The notes below the pieces were generated by a model that saw only the letters and a list, made by a program, of their open reading frames with translations, had not been told where the DNA came from and searched no databases. DNA of 7,601 nucleotides from Paenibacillus sp. UBA6285 (GTDB lineage: Bacteria > Bacillota > Bacilli > Paenibacillales > Paenibacillaceae): positions 38,095-45,695 of the forward strand of contig DJUJ01000224.1 in NCBI GenBank assembly GCA_002438345.1. Reading direction: 5' to 3'. Positions 1 to 5,192 of this stretch are shown one piece after another. A program made the translations under genes and the position numbers. Positions within the stretch are counted from its first letter, which is position 1. Each line of letters opens with the position of its first letter.

Positions 1-18
1 CGCCGAAGGCGTTTATGC

Positions 19-48
19 TTGAGATGATTTTAACAATTATTGTATAAT
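19..48 (+). promoter_or_regulatory. sigma-A type promoter for the 62-residue protein gene
   Basis: The -35 box TTGAGA (19-24) matches TTGACA at five of six positions. It is followed by an 18-base spacer and a perfect -10 box TATAAT (43-48). Transcription would begin near 55, giving a leader of about 95 bases before the ATG at 150. No riboswitch-like structure was recognised in that leader. Confidence 0.7.
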
Positions 49-149
49 GGAAGCAGGTACAACCTCATCAGAGTGTTTTCTCCAAGTTTCTCGTAGCTTT
101 TCGCAAATTTCACAGATCTCAGCCATTCTTGTTGCAGGGAGGAAATGAA

Positions 150-338
150 ATGCGTAGTCGGAATGAGAACAGCCGATATCGGCAAAAACGTGGTGAGGCT
201 CTTGCAGGTAACTTTGAGAAAAAATATGGTTCAAACTTTGGCGTACGAAGCGAGCTTACAGTGGATACACTAAAGAAACAATACGACGATCAGTCGCTGA
301 TACCGACTCAGAATCATGAAGAACAGCTTAAACCATAA
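150..338 (+). CDS. small hydrophilic basic protein of unknown function (62 residues)
   Basis: I do not recognise this protein. The start is the ATG at 150, because GGGAGG (137-142) lies seven bases upstream. The in-frame TTG codons at 129 and 132 lie in front of that site and are not used. The N-terminal third is rich in Arg, Asn and Lys (MRSRNENSRYRQKRG at residues 1-15). The rest is polar, with a short Lys/Asp-rich segment around residues 40-47. There is no signal peptide, membrane segment or cysteine. The gene has its own promoter (19-48) and terminator (387-418), so it is monocistronic. Its size and polarity resemble minor spore proteins of Bacilli, but no diagnostic motif of such a family is present, so no function is assigned. 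Confidence 0.7.
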   Translation: MRSRNENSRYRQKRGEALAGNFEKKYGSNFGVRSELTVDTLKKQYDDQSLIPTQNHEEQLKP

Positions 339-386
339 GCGGGGAAGGATAGAGAATCCGCATCACTCCTTATATTTTGTAATGAA

Positions 387-418
387 GGCATAACCTTTGG
401 GTTATGTCTTTTTATTTT
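387..418 (+). terminator. intrinsic terminator after the 62-residue protein gene
   Basis: The arms at 387-395 and 400-408 pair over nine positions, including one G-T wobble, with a core of CATAACC/GGTTATG and a four-base loop. The run TTTTTATTTT follows (409-418). It lies 48 bases after the stop codon at 338 and separates this gene from the DUF1113 gene. Confidence 0.8.
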
Positions 419-519
419 CACGCTTTATACTTGGTGCGCATATCTCCTGAAGGATTAAGGCATAATAGGGCCGGATGGATATTTAAGAAAATAATGACAA
501 CTAGGAGTGGAGTATAAAC

Positions 520-1086
520 ATGATGACTTCTATATTTTCTTCAAGCGGAGATACTGCGATGGCGGTGGCGGGTCAATATTTCTTTTATTTTATGATCTAT
601 TCCTTTTTAGGTTGGGTATTGGAAGGTACATATAACTTATATAGTAATGGAAGCTTTCGCAAAGAGGGGTTTCTAAAAGGCCCCTTTAAACCAATGTATG
701 GATTCGCACCACTGCTTCTACTGATTTCAAGAGACTTAACCCTGCCTTTCCCGCTCTTCCTCCTTCTTGCGTTAGTTGTTCCTTCAGCTGTTGAATATGT
801 AAGTGGTTGGCTGCTAAAGACTGTATTTCAAAAGCAATGGTGGGATTACTCAGGGATGTCTTATCAACTGCAAGGGCATATTTGCCTTCGTTTCTCTCTA
901 TATTGGTGGGCGCTATCTGTAGCTTGTGTATATGGGATTCAGCCGTTTATGGAGCTTTTATATTCACGAGTCCAAAACGTTTGGGGAATAATATTTCCTT
1001 TGGTGGGACTCTATCTTATGGCTGATTTATTATGGACTTGCTGGAGTCGGTATCGAAGTGAGAAGACCCCCCAATATCAAGATTAA
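520..1086 (+). CDS. DUF1113 / CmpB-like putative ABC-transporter type IV membrane protein
   Basis: This is an integral membrane protein of 188 residues with about five hydrophobic segments (roughly residues 18-36, 60-75, 78-100, 122-143 and 153-172). Several blocks match the DUF1113 family (PF06541, putative ABC-transporter type IV): FLGWVLEG at 29-36, GPFKPMYGFA at 54-63, EYVSGWLL at 92-99, WWDYSG at 107-112 and GHICLRFS at 119-126. The family's biochemical role is poorly defined and no ATPase partner is encoded here. The start is the ATG at 520, preceded by GGAG (504-507); the next codon is also ATG. No convincing promoter was found in 419-519. The last 16 or so residues are polar, and the 3' end overlaps the decayed DUF523 reading frame in another phase, so the native C-terminus may have been altered by a deletion. 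Confidence 0.85.
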   Translation: MMTSIFSSSGDTAMAVAGQYFFYFMIYSFLGWVLEGTYNLYSNGSFRKEGFLKGPFKPMYGFAPLLLLISRDLTLPFPLFLLLALVVPSAVEYVSGWLLKTVFQKQWWDYSGMSYQLQGHICLRFSLYWWALSVACVYGIQPFMELLYSRVQNVWGIIFPLVGLYLMADLLWTCWSRYRSEKTPQYQD

Positions 1087-1464
1087 TGGGTTGAAGTGGT
1101 ATGAGGAAGGGCGTTTTGTCCATATTTATCCTGAGGTAATCGGTGGGTTATCAACGCCTAGTCCGGATGCCCAGCGGCAAGGTGAGCGGGTAGTAACAGG
1201 TGTAGGTGCGGATGTTACGGAGCCCTTTATGAAAGGTGCTCAAGCAACGCTGAGACTGGCTACAGAACATCAAGTTGAGTTAGCGATTTTAAACAGGATA
1301 GTCCTTCTTGTGGTAGTCTTTATATTTATGATGGTACTTTTATGGATACGAAGATGCCAGGAGAAGGTACAACTACGGAGTTATTACGGCAGAATGGGTT
1401 TAAGGTGTTCGGTGAAGATCAACTAGATGAAGTAGAGAAAGAACTAGCTCGTATGGATGGGTAA
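1058..1464 (+). pseudogene. DUF523 family protein remnant, N-terminally truncated and frameshifted
   Basis: Two adjacent reading frames together give most of a DUF523 protein (PF04463). Frame one carries the block EEGRFVHIYPEVIGGLSTP (about 1106-1162), then GERVVTGVGADVTEPF and MKGAQATLRLA. After about 1291 the homology continues in the -1 frame with SPSCGS, IYDGTF, TTTELLRQNGFKV and a stop at 1462-1464. One base is missing at TTTAAAC (1288-1294). The usual N-terminal CLxG...RYDG block is absent or reduced to an out-of-phase trace (GLAGVGIEVR from 1034). The family's CPE and TPR residues read YPE and TPS here. There is no well-placed start; a GTG at 1058 has only GGAG at an 11-base distance. 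Decay is the likeliest reading, but the shift point is also a classical -1 slippery site (see findings). The 5' boundary is approximate because it overlaps the DUF1113 gene. Confidence 0.75.
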
Positions 1465-1591
1465 GTCATTCTTAAAGTAATAAATCGAACTCATGCTACA
1501 TAGTTTGTATAAGGGGAACGAAGCAGTGTCCTTGGGAGAGGAAATGCCGTCCGAAGAGCCATCCTTCATTTGGGATTGGAGGCGGACGCAG

Positions 1592-1672
1592 ATGAGTATT
1601 GATCAGCTCATTTCATTGCTTGTTCTTGTCATCATGATCGTACAGCTTGCCGGCTACAAAGGGAAACACTAA
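1592..1672 (+). CDS. 26-residue single-membrane-segment micropeptide, type I toxin-like
   Basis: The ATG at 1592 has GGAGG (1578-1582) nine bases upstream. The peptide starts MSIDQ, has one hydrophobic segment (LISLLVLVIMIVQLAG, residues 6-21) and ends with the basic tail YKGKH. This layout fits the small holin-like or type I toxin peptides of Firmicutes, but I cannot place it in a named family. The frame stays open upstream to an ATG at 1493. A GTG at 1526 (AAGGGG nine bases before) and an ATG at 1544 (GGGAG five bases before) are alternative starts, giving 48 or 42 residues. A weak promoter-like pair, TCGAAC (1485-1490) and TATAAG (1508-1513) with a 17-base spacer, lies upstream. Two tandem hairpins, the second a terminator, follow the stop at once, so the transcript would be short and structured. 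Confidence 0.5.
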   Translation: MSIDQLISLLVLVIMIVQLAGYKGKH

Positions 1673-1678
1673 GTTCAA

Positions 1679-1698
1679 AGTCACACCTCATTGTGACT
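1679..1698 (+). other. hairpin just after the micropeptide stop codon
   Basis: A perfect seven-base-pair stem, AGTCACA/TGTGACT (1679-1685 with 1692-1698), has a six-base loop. It starts six bases after the stop codon and abuts the terminator stem at 1699. It has no T-run of its own on the + strand. On the - strand only three Ts follow, so it would be a weak terminator there. Confidence 0.6.
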
Positions 1699-1743
1699 GC
1701 TTCCGGACCTCAGAAACTATTGAGCCGTTCGGAAGCTTTTTTT
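1699..1743 (+). terminator. intrinsic terminator of the micropeptide transcript
   Basis: The outer stem GCTTCCG/CGGAAGC (1699-1705 with 1730-1736) encloses an inner stem CTCA/TGAG (1709-1712 with 1721-1724), and TTTTTTT (1737-1743) follows. It closes the micropeptide transcript and should separate it from the Nudix operon. The operon therefore needs a promoter in 1744-1871, where none is convincing. Confidence 0.85.
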
Positions 1744-1871
1744 GTTCCACGCTAAGCATATTGCTGAATCTAAAGGATTCCATCACAGAGATGTCTAATA
1801 TACATAATGTGGGTATTTGGGAAGCCAGAGGAAAACATGATGATGTTCTACTAAACGGTGTGAGAGGATGG

Positions 1872-2354
1872 ATGAATAGCGTGCCGATGTCTGAGTATTA
1901 TCAGGAGATCCGAGGAAAAGTGGGATCAGAGTTATTAATGATGCCTTCCGTAGCTGCAGTAATAAGAAATAAAGAAGATGAAATCCTGTTTATTCGAAAA
2001 CCTGAAGAGTCCTTGTGGGGATTGCCAGCAGGAGCCATCGAGCCAGGGGAACGTCCGGGAAGAACTCTGCGCAGAGAAGTATATGAAGAGACTGGATTAA
2101 TGGTGCATCCCACTTCCATTCTTGGGGTTTTTGGTGGAGGAAAATATAGATACGAGTATAGTAACGGCGATCAGGTGGAATATACAGTCATTGTATTTGA
2201 GTGCTCTATCATTCGTGGATCGCTGAGAGCGATGGATGGGGAAATCGAAGAATTTAAGTTTTTTAAAGAGGGTGAGCTACCCGAGATGACCATTCCTTAT
2301 CCAGTGGAGATTTTTATGAAAGACCGCGAAATAGCAAAAACGATATTTGAGTGA
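1872..2354 (+). CDS. Nudix hydrolase
   Basis: This is a cytosolic pyrophosphohydrolase of 160 residues that would cleave a nucleoside diphosphate linked to another group; the substrate cannot be read from the sequence. The Nudix box is complete: G54, E60, R68-E69, E72-E73 and G75 fit GX5EX7REVXEEXGL, with the metal-binding glutamates present. The preceding strand (LPAGAIEPGE) and the FIRKPEESLWGLP block are typical. The chosen start is the ATG at 1872, giving MNSVPMSEYYQ; GAGAGG (1862-1867) lies four bases upstream, a short spacing. The ATG at 1887 is an alternative without a ribosome site. The frame is open back to a TTG at 1647, but that extension crosses the terminator and has no family similarity. 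It is the first gene of a four-gene operon, with 18 bases to the next start. Confidence 0.9.
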   Translation: MNSVPMSEYYQEIRGKVGSELLMMPSVAAVIRNKEDEILFIRKPEESLWGLPAGAIEPGERPGRTLRREVYEETGLMVHPTSILGVFGGGKYRYEYSNGDQVEYTVIVFECSIIRGSLRAMDGEIEEFKFFKEGELPEMTIPYPVEIFMKDREIAKTIFE

Positions 2355-2372
2355 GCTGGAGAGGAGTAACTC

Positions 2373-2960
2373 ATGAAGACTTTTATTTATATGATTAGGC
2401 ACGCAGTCTCACCGTTTGTGCTTGGGGATGAGAGGGAACGAGGATTATCCGATAAAGGGCATGAGGACGCATATAGAGTAAAAGAAATGTTGAAGGAGGA
2501 AGGGATCACACATTTTGTCTCTAGTCCTTATAGACGAGCCATTGATACGATTAAGTATTTGGCTGAAGCTTCAGATCAAGAGATTGAGCTGTATGAGGAA
2601 CTTAGAGAAAGAGCCATCGCAAGCGTGGAGATCGAGATCAGTGAACAAGAATTTCTTCAGGGTATCCGGACATCGTTCACAGACTTACAATATAAAATGC
2701 CAAATGGAGAGAGTACTCAGGAAGCTCAGGAACGTGCGATTCCCATCATGAAGCAATTGATTCAACAGCATAAAGGCGGCAAAATTGCACTAGGTACGCA
2801 CGGGAATATCCTGACCATTATCCTGAATTACTTTAATAAAGAGTATGGTTATGAGTTCTTTGAACAGACTTCCAAACCAGATATTTATAAGCTGGAATTT
2901 AATGAATTTGAGCTTACTAGTGTAGAACGAATGTGGAACTCCGAAGCACAGAGAAGGTGA
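2373..2960 (+). CDS. histidine phosphatase superfamily protein (phosphoglycerate mutase-like)
   Basis: This 195-residue cytosolic enzyme belongs to the branch of the histidine phosphatase superfamily that transfers phosphate through a phospho-histidine. The N-terminal motif is R9-H10-A11, a variant of the usual RHG, and H10 would be the phosphorylated residue. SSPYRRAIDT (50-59) supplies the second arginine, EELRER (75-80) the acidic region, GES (112-114) a family motif, and GTHGNIL (141-147) the second catalytic histidine, H143. The substrate is unknown; small phosphate esters are usual for such proteins. AGAGGAG (2360-2366) lies six bases before the ATG. The gene follows the Nudix gene by 18 bases and precedes the DUF2809 gene by six, so the three should be translated from one mRNA. 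Confidence 0.9.
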   Translation: MKTFIYMIRHAVSPFVLGDERERGLSDKGHEDAYRVKEMLKEEGITHFVSSPYRRAIDTIKYLAEASDQEIELYEELRERAIASVEIEISEQEFLQGIRTSFTDLQYKMPNGESTQEAQERAIPIMKQLIQQHKGGKIALGTHGNILTIILNYFNKEYGYEFFEQTSKPDIYKLEFNEFELTSVERMWNSEAQRR

Positions 2961-2966
2961 TAGAGG

Positions 2967-3383
2967 TTGAACAAGAGACTTAATTATTTGAAAGAAAGAC
3001 TGCTTTACATTTGTATCTGTTTCATTGTTATTGCACTGGGGTTAAGCTCTAGAACATTCTCGGAACAGCTACCCTTGTTTGTATCGAGACATTTTGGAGA
3101 TGCACTTTGGGGCAGCATGGTTTACTTTATGTTTCGAGTACTGCTAGTGAATCGGAAACTGTGGATCGCTTTTGTGTGGAGTCTGATGTTTAGCTTCGGC
3201 ATAGAATTTAGCCAACTGTATCAAGCGGAGTGGATCAACAGCATCCGTGCTACCGTACTCGGCGGGCTGATTTTCGGAAAAGGATTCCTATGGATTGACC
3301 TTGTTCGATATACCGTTGGAATCATGCTTTCTTATGGACTGGATCAATACTTTCGCCCAAAACTGCACCGAATAGATAAATAG
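2967..3383 (+). CDS. DUF2809 family membrane protein
   Basis: This is an integral membrane protein of 138 residues with about four or five hydrophobic segments. It matches the DUF2809 family (PF10990) through GLSSR at 25-29, GDALWG at 44-49, IEFSQLYQ at 79-86 and GKGFLWIDLVRY at 104-115. The family has no established function. Translation starts at TTG 2967, six bases after the phosphatase stop; GAGAAGG (2951-2957) inside the end of that gene lies nine bases upstream. This close spacing suggests translational coupling. No in-frame ATG would keep the first membrane segment and the GLSSR motif together. Confidence 0.85.
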   Translation: MNKRLNYLKERLLYICICFIVIALGLSSRTFSEQLPLFVSRHFGDALWGSMVYFMFRVLLVNRKLWIAFVWSLMFSFGIEFSQLYQAEWINSIRATVLGGLIFGKGFLWIDLVRYTVGIMLSYGLDQYFRPKLHRIDK

Positions 3384-3407
3384 CTTTCATTGGAGATGAA
3401 CCTACAA

Positions 3408-4199
3408 ATGGTAAACAGTTTGATTGTGGTATGCTTGCTTACAATGATTATTCACACAGCAGAAACCTTATCCTATTCGGTAAGATACGCCGGGGTGAAG
3501 CTGAACAAGATAGCAATTGCTCTGTCTCTGACAGGCATTATTGTTCTCGTATCAAGAACTGCAAACATGATTCAAGCTCCACTAACGGCTAAATTCGTAG
3601 ACTATGCCAAAATACATCCAGATTTTCCGCTCATTAATTATTTGAGAATTATTCTATTAGCCTCATCATTAGGCACTTTAATAGCGATTGCCATTTTCCC
3701 TACCTTTGTAGGCCTGTTTGGGAGAATTATCTCTAAGCTTGAGATTGAGGGTTCTATCCCTAAGCTCCTTACAAGCGTAACAATCGGACAGCTAAAGAAT
3801 ACTAGAAAATACATAAAAAAGCCCAAAGTGAAACTTCGAAATTTTAGATACCTAGGAATCCCTAAACGGTTTATAATAATGAATGTTTTTGTTACTGCGT
3901 TCTATACGGTAGGTGTCTTATCATCATTATATGCTGCTCATATATTGCCGCAATATAGTACGACTGCCTCACAAGCTTCAGGCTTAATTAATGGGATGGC
4001 GACTATACTGCTCACCATATTTATCGACCCGCAGCTCGGTCTTATTACTCATAAGGCTACTGAAAATATTGAATACCGCAACCAGCTTGGAAAAATATAT
4101 GTCGTCTTGATGGGCTCCAGATTTCTAGGAACATTACTTGCCCAAGTGCTGATCGAGCCCGCAGCTGGTTTTATTAGTCTATTGGTGAAACTGATCTAA
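3408..4199 (+). CDS. amj: lipid II flippase, Amj family
   Basis: This 263-residue polytopic membrane protein matches the Amj family (DUF2837, PF10997; YdaH in Bacillus subtilis). Amj is the alternative to MurJ and moves lipid-linked peptidoglycan precursors across the cytoplasmic membrane. Seen in the sequence are about six hydrophobic segments (roughly residues 2-20, 35-54, 78-108, 153-178, 190-207 and 230-258), the N-terminal HTAETLSYSVRYAGV block, a basic cytoplasmic loop around 130-152 (KNTRKYIKKPKVKLR) and DPQLGLITHKA near 207-217. I place the start at ATG 3408 because GGAGATGA (3392-3399) is an almost perfect ribosome site eight bases before it. TTG 3390 and ATG 3396 have none. It is the last gene of the operon. 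No intrinsic terminator is visible before the convergent gene, whose stop is at 4222. Confidence 0.88.
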   Translation: MVNSLIVVCLLTMIIHTAETLSYSVRYAGVKLNKIAIALSLTGIIVLVSRTANMIQAPLTAKFVDYAKIHPDFPLINYLRIILLASSLGTLIAIAIFPTFVGLFGRIISKLEIEGSIPKLLTSVTIGQLKNTRKYIKKPKVKLRNFRYLGIPKRFIIMNVFVTAFYTVGVLSSLYAAHILPQYSTTASQASGLINGMATILLTIFIDPQLGLITHKATENIEYRNQLGKIYVVLMGSRFLGTLLAQVLIEPAAGFISLLVKLI

Positions 4200-4221
4200 G
4201 CTAGGTAATGATCCAGTCTAC

Positions 4222-4998
4222 CTATGGGAGCTTAGACTCTGCCGCACGCAGAGCTAACGCAATCTTCTGCTCCCAGCTGTAAATATTCTGTTGCATGGAA
4301 TGTATTCGCACCATTTGCTCATAGGATGCTCTCATTTCTGTTGCTGCCGTAATAGCATCCCCTTGTTTTACAGCCGATTTATATTGTTTATCTGCTTCTG
4401 AGCGAACTTTCTGTGCTACAGAGATATTTTTATTCTCAGCGGTAATTTGCTTCTTCAAAGCTGTGATCGGGGCCAGCGCATCTTTGATTGGTTTGAGCTT
4501 AGCAGCGGTTTGCTTGCGGGCAGTTGCCAACGCATCTGTCTTCGCCTTAATTTCAGTTCGAGCGAGTGTTACCGCAGCCTTGAGCTTATTGCGTCTTAGA
4601 TCAAGGAGAGTGGCTGTCTTTAAGTTCCTAGCTTTCTTGGCTGCGGTAGACTGCTTACTGAGTGTGCTGTATTGTTCCAGTAGGGGAGCATGTTTCTTCT
4701 GAGCTGACGTGGCTTCAGAAGATAAGCGACTCAGCAGAGCCTTATCTGTTGACTTTATGACAGAGTGAATAGATTTCAGCGTTTCATTGTTCTGCTTACG
4801 CAGCATTTGAATTTTTGAGCTATCGGACTTGAGGGCTGCTTGAAGCGAGGTATAATTACCATGGAGACCGTTAATGTCATCTAACGCGGAATCCCAATCT
4901 GTACTTGCAGAAGCCATTGTAAGGTTGCTGTTGAGGAGAGCTACTACAAGGATTAATTGGACAAGCCTCTTAAAATAACTGAATTTTTTAATTATCAT
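4222..4998 (-). CDS. secreted, cysteine-free, helical (coiled-coil-like) protein of unknown function
   Basis: This 258-residue protein has a typical signal peptide: KK and KR near the N-terminus, a hydrophobic core (residues 12-22) and a cleavage site after A31 (M-A-S-A). The mature part is rich in Ala, Lys, Gln, Ser and Leu, has few glycines and no cysteine, and should form long helices or coiled coils, especially from about 85 to 215 (LARTEIKAKTDALATARKQ is one stretch). No enzymatic motif, sortase signal or cell-wall-binding repeat is seen. I do not recognise the family. AGGAG (5012-5008 on the - strand) lies nine bases before the ATG at 4998. The leader carries a strong promoter and, between promoter and gene, a strong terminator, so expression may depend on readthrough. 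The gene converges with amj and is divergent from the dehydrogenase operon. Confidence 0.85.
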   Translation of the reverse strand: MIIKKFSYFKRLVQLILVVALLNSNLTMASASTDWDSALDDINGLHGNYTSLQAALKSDSSKIQMLRKQNNETLKSIHSVIKSTDKALLSRLSSEATSAQKKHAPLLEQYSTLSKQSTAAKKARNLKTATLLDLRRNKLKAAVTLARTEIKAKTDALATARKQTAAKLKPIKDALAPITALKKQITAENKNISVAQKVRSEADKQYKSAVKQGDAITAATEMRASYEQMVRIHSMQQNIYSWEQKIALALRAAESKLP

Positions 4999-5030
4999 TC
5001 GTTTCAGCTCCTAAATTAGTTTATGCGCGC

Positions 5031-5079
5031 AAAAAAGCACCTCCAAGATAGGCATTCATGCCTATCTTGCGAGGTGCTT
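5031..5079 (-). terminator. strong intrinsic terminator in the leader of the secreted-protein gene (possible attenuator)
   Basis: On the - strand a two-part stem ends in six Ts. The outer stem is 5037-5043 with 5071-5077 (GCACCTC/GAGGTGC). A single bulged base (5070) separates it from an inner stem of 11 pairs, 5044-5054 with 5059-5069, closed by a four-base loop. The T-run is the complement of A5031-A5036. There is no T-run on the + strand side, so it acts on - strand transcripts only. It lies between the promoter (5136-5108) and the ribosome site (5012-5008) of the secreted-protein gene. No alternative antiterminator fold was found by eye. Confidence 0.85.
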
Positions 5080-5107
5080 CTCCCGCAGAAATATAAAAGA
5101 TACACTT

Positions 5108-5136
5108 ACTATAACTTGAAATTAATGGATAGTCAA
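5108..5136 (-). promoter_or_regulatory. sigma-A type promoter reading toward the secreted-protein gene
   Basis: On the - strand TTGACT (5136-5131) and TATAGT (5113-5108) each match the consensus at five of six positions, with the ideal 17-base spacer. Transcription would start near 5101, giving about 70 bases to the end of the terminator and about 103 bases to the start codon. A small palindrome, GGAT-AGTCA-ATCC (5127-5139 on +), overlaps the -35 box and could be a regulator site, though it is short. Confidence 0.75.
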
Positions 5137-5192
5137 TCCGAAACAGAACATTTGTTTGTTTTTTGGATTAATGAAACATAAGGAGAGTCAAG

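Noticed and set aside
1..11. Short hairpin CGCC-GAA-GGCG at the left edge
   Set aside because: Four pairs with only three Ts after it and the upstream context cut off; it cannot be assigned as a terminator.
37..234. Minus-strand frame of 65 codons
   Set aside because: Opposite the promoter and start of the 62-residue gene, with no protein-family similarity and no leader of its own; a shadow frame.
431..466. TTGGTG and CATAAT as a promoter for the DUF1113 gene
   Set aside because: The spacer would be 24 bases, far from the usual 16-18.
1485..1513. Possible sigma-A promoter TCGAAC / TATAAG for the micropeptide
   Set aside because: The -35 box matches only three of six positions; it is noted in the micropeptide entry but not called as a feature.
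1647..1871. N-terminal extension of the Nudix frame from TTG 1647
   Set aside because: It crosses the terminator at 1699-1743, overlaps the micropeptide gene, has no good ribosome site and shows no family similarity before MNSVPMSEYYQ.
4202..4224. Inverted repeat TAGGTA/TACCTA between the convergent genes
   Set aside because: Only six pairs with an 11-base loop and no T-run on either strand; too weak to call a terminator.
4463..4702. Plus-strand hydrophobic frame inside the secreted-protein gene
   Set aside because: Its Ala/Leu-rich look comes from the complement of Lys/Ala-rich codons; it has no ribosome site and is a shadow.
5135..5169. Inverted repeat AATCC...GGATT upstream of the dehydrogenase gene as an operator
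   Set aside because: Five-base arms separated by 25 bases are expected by chance in AT-rich intergenic DNA.
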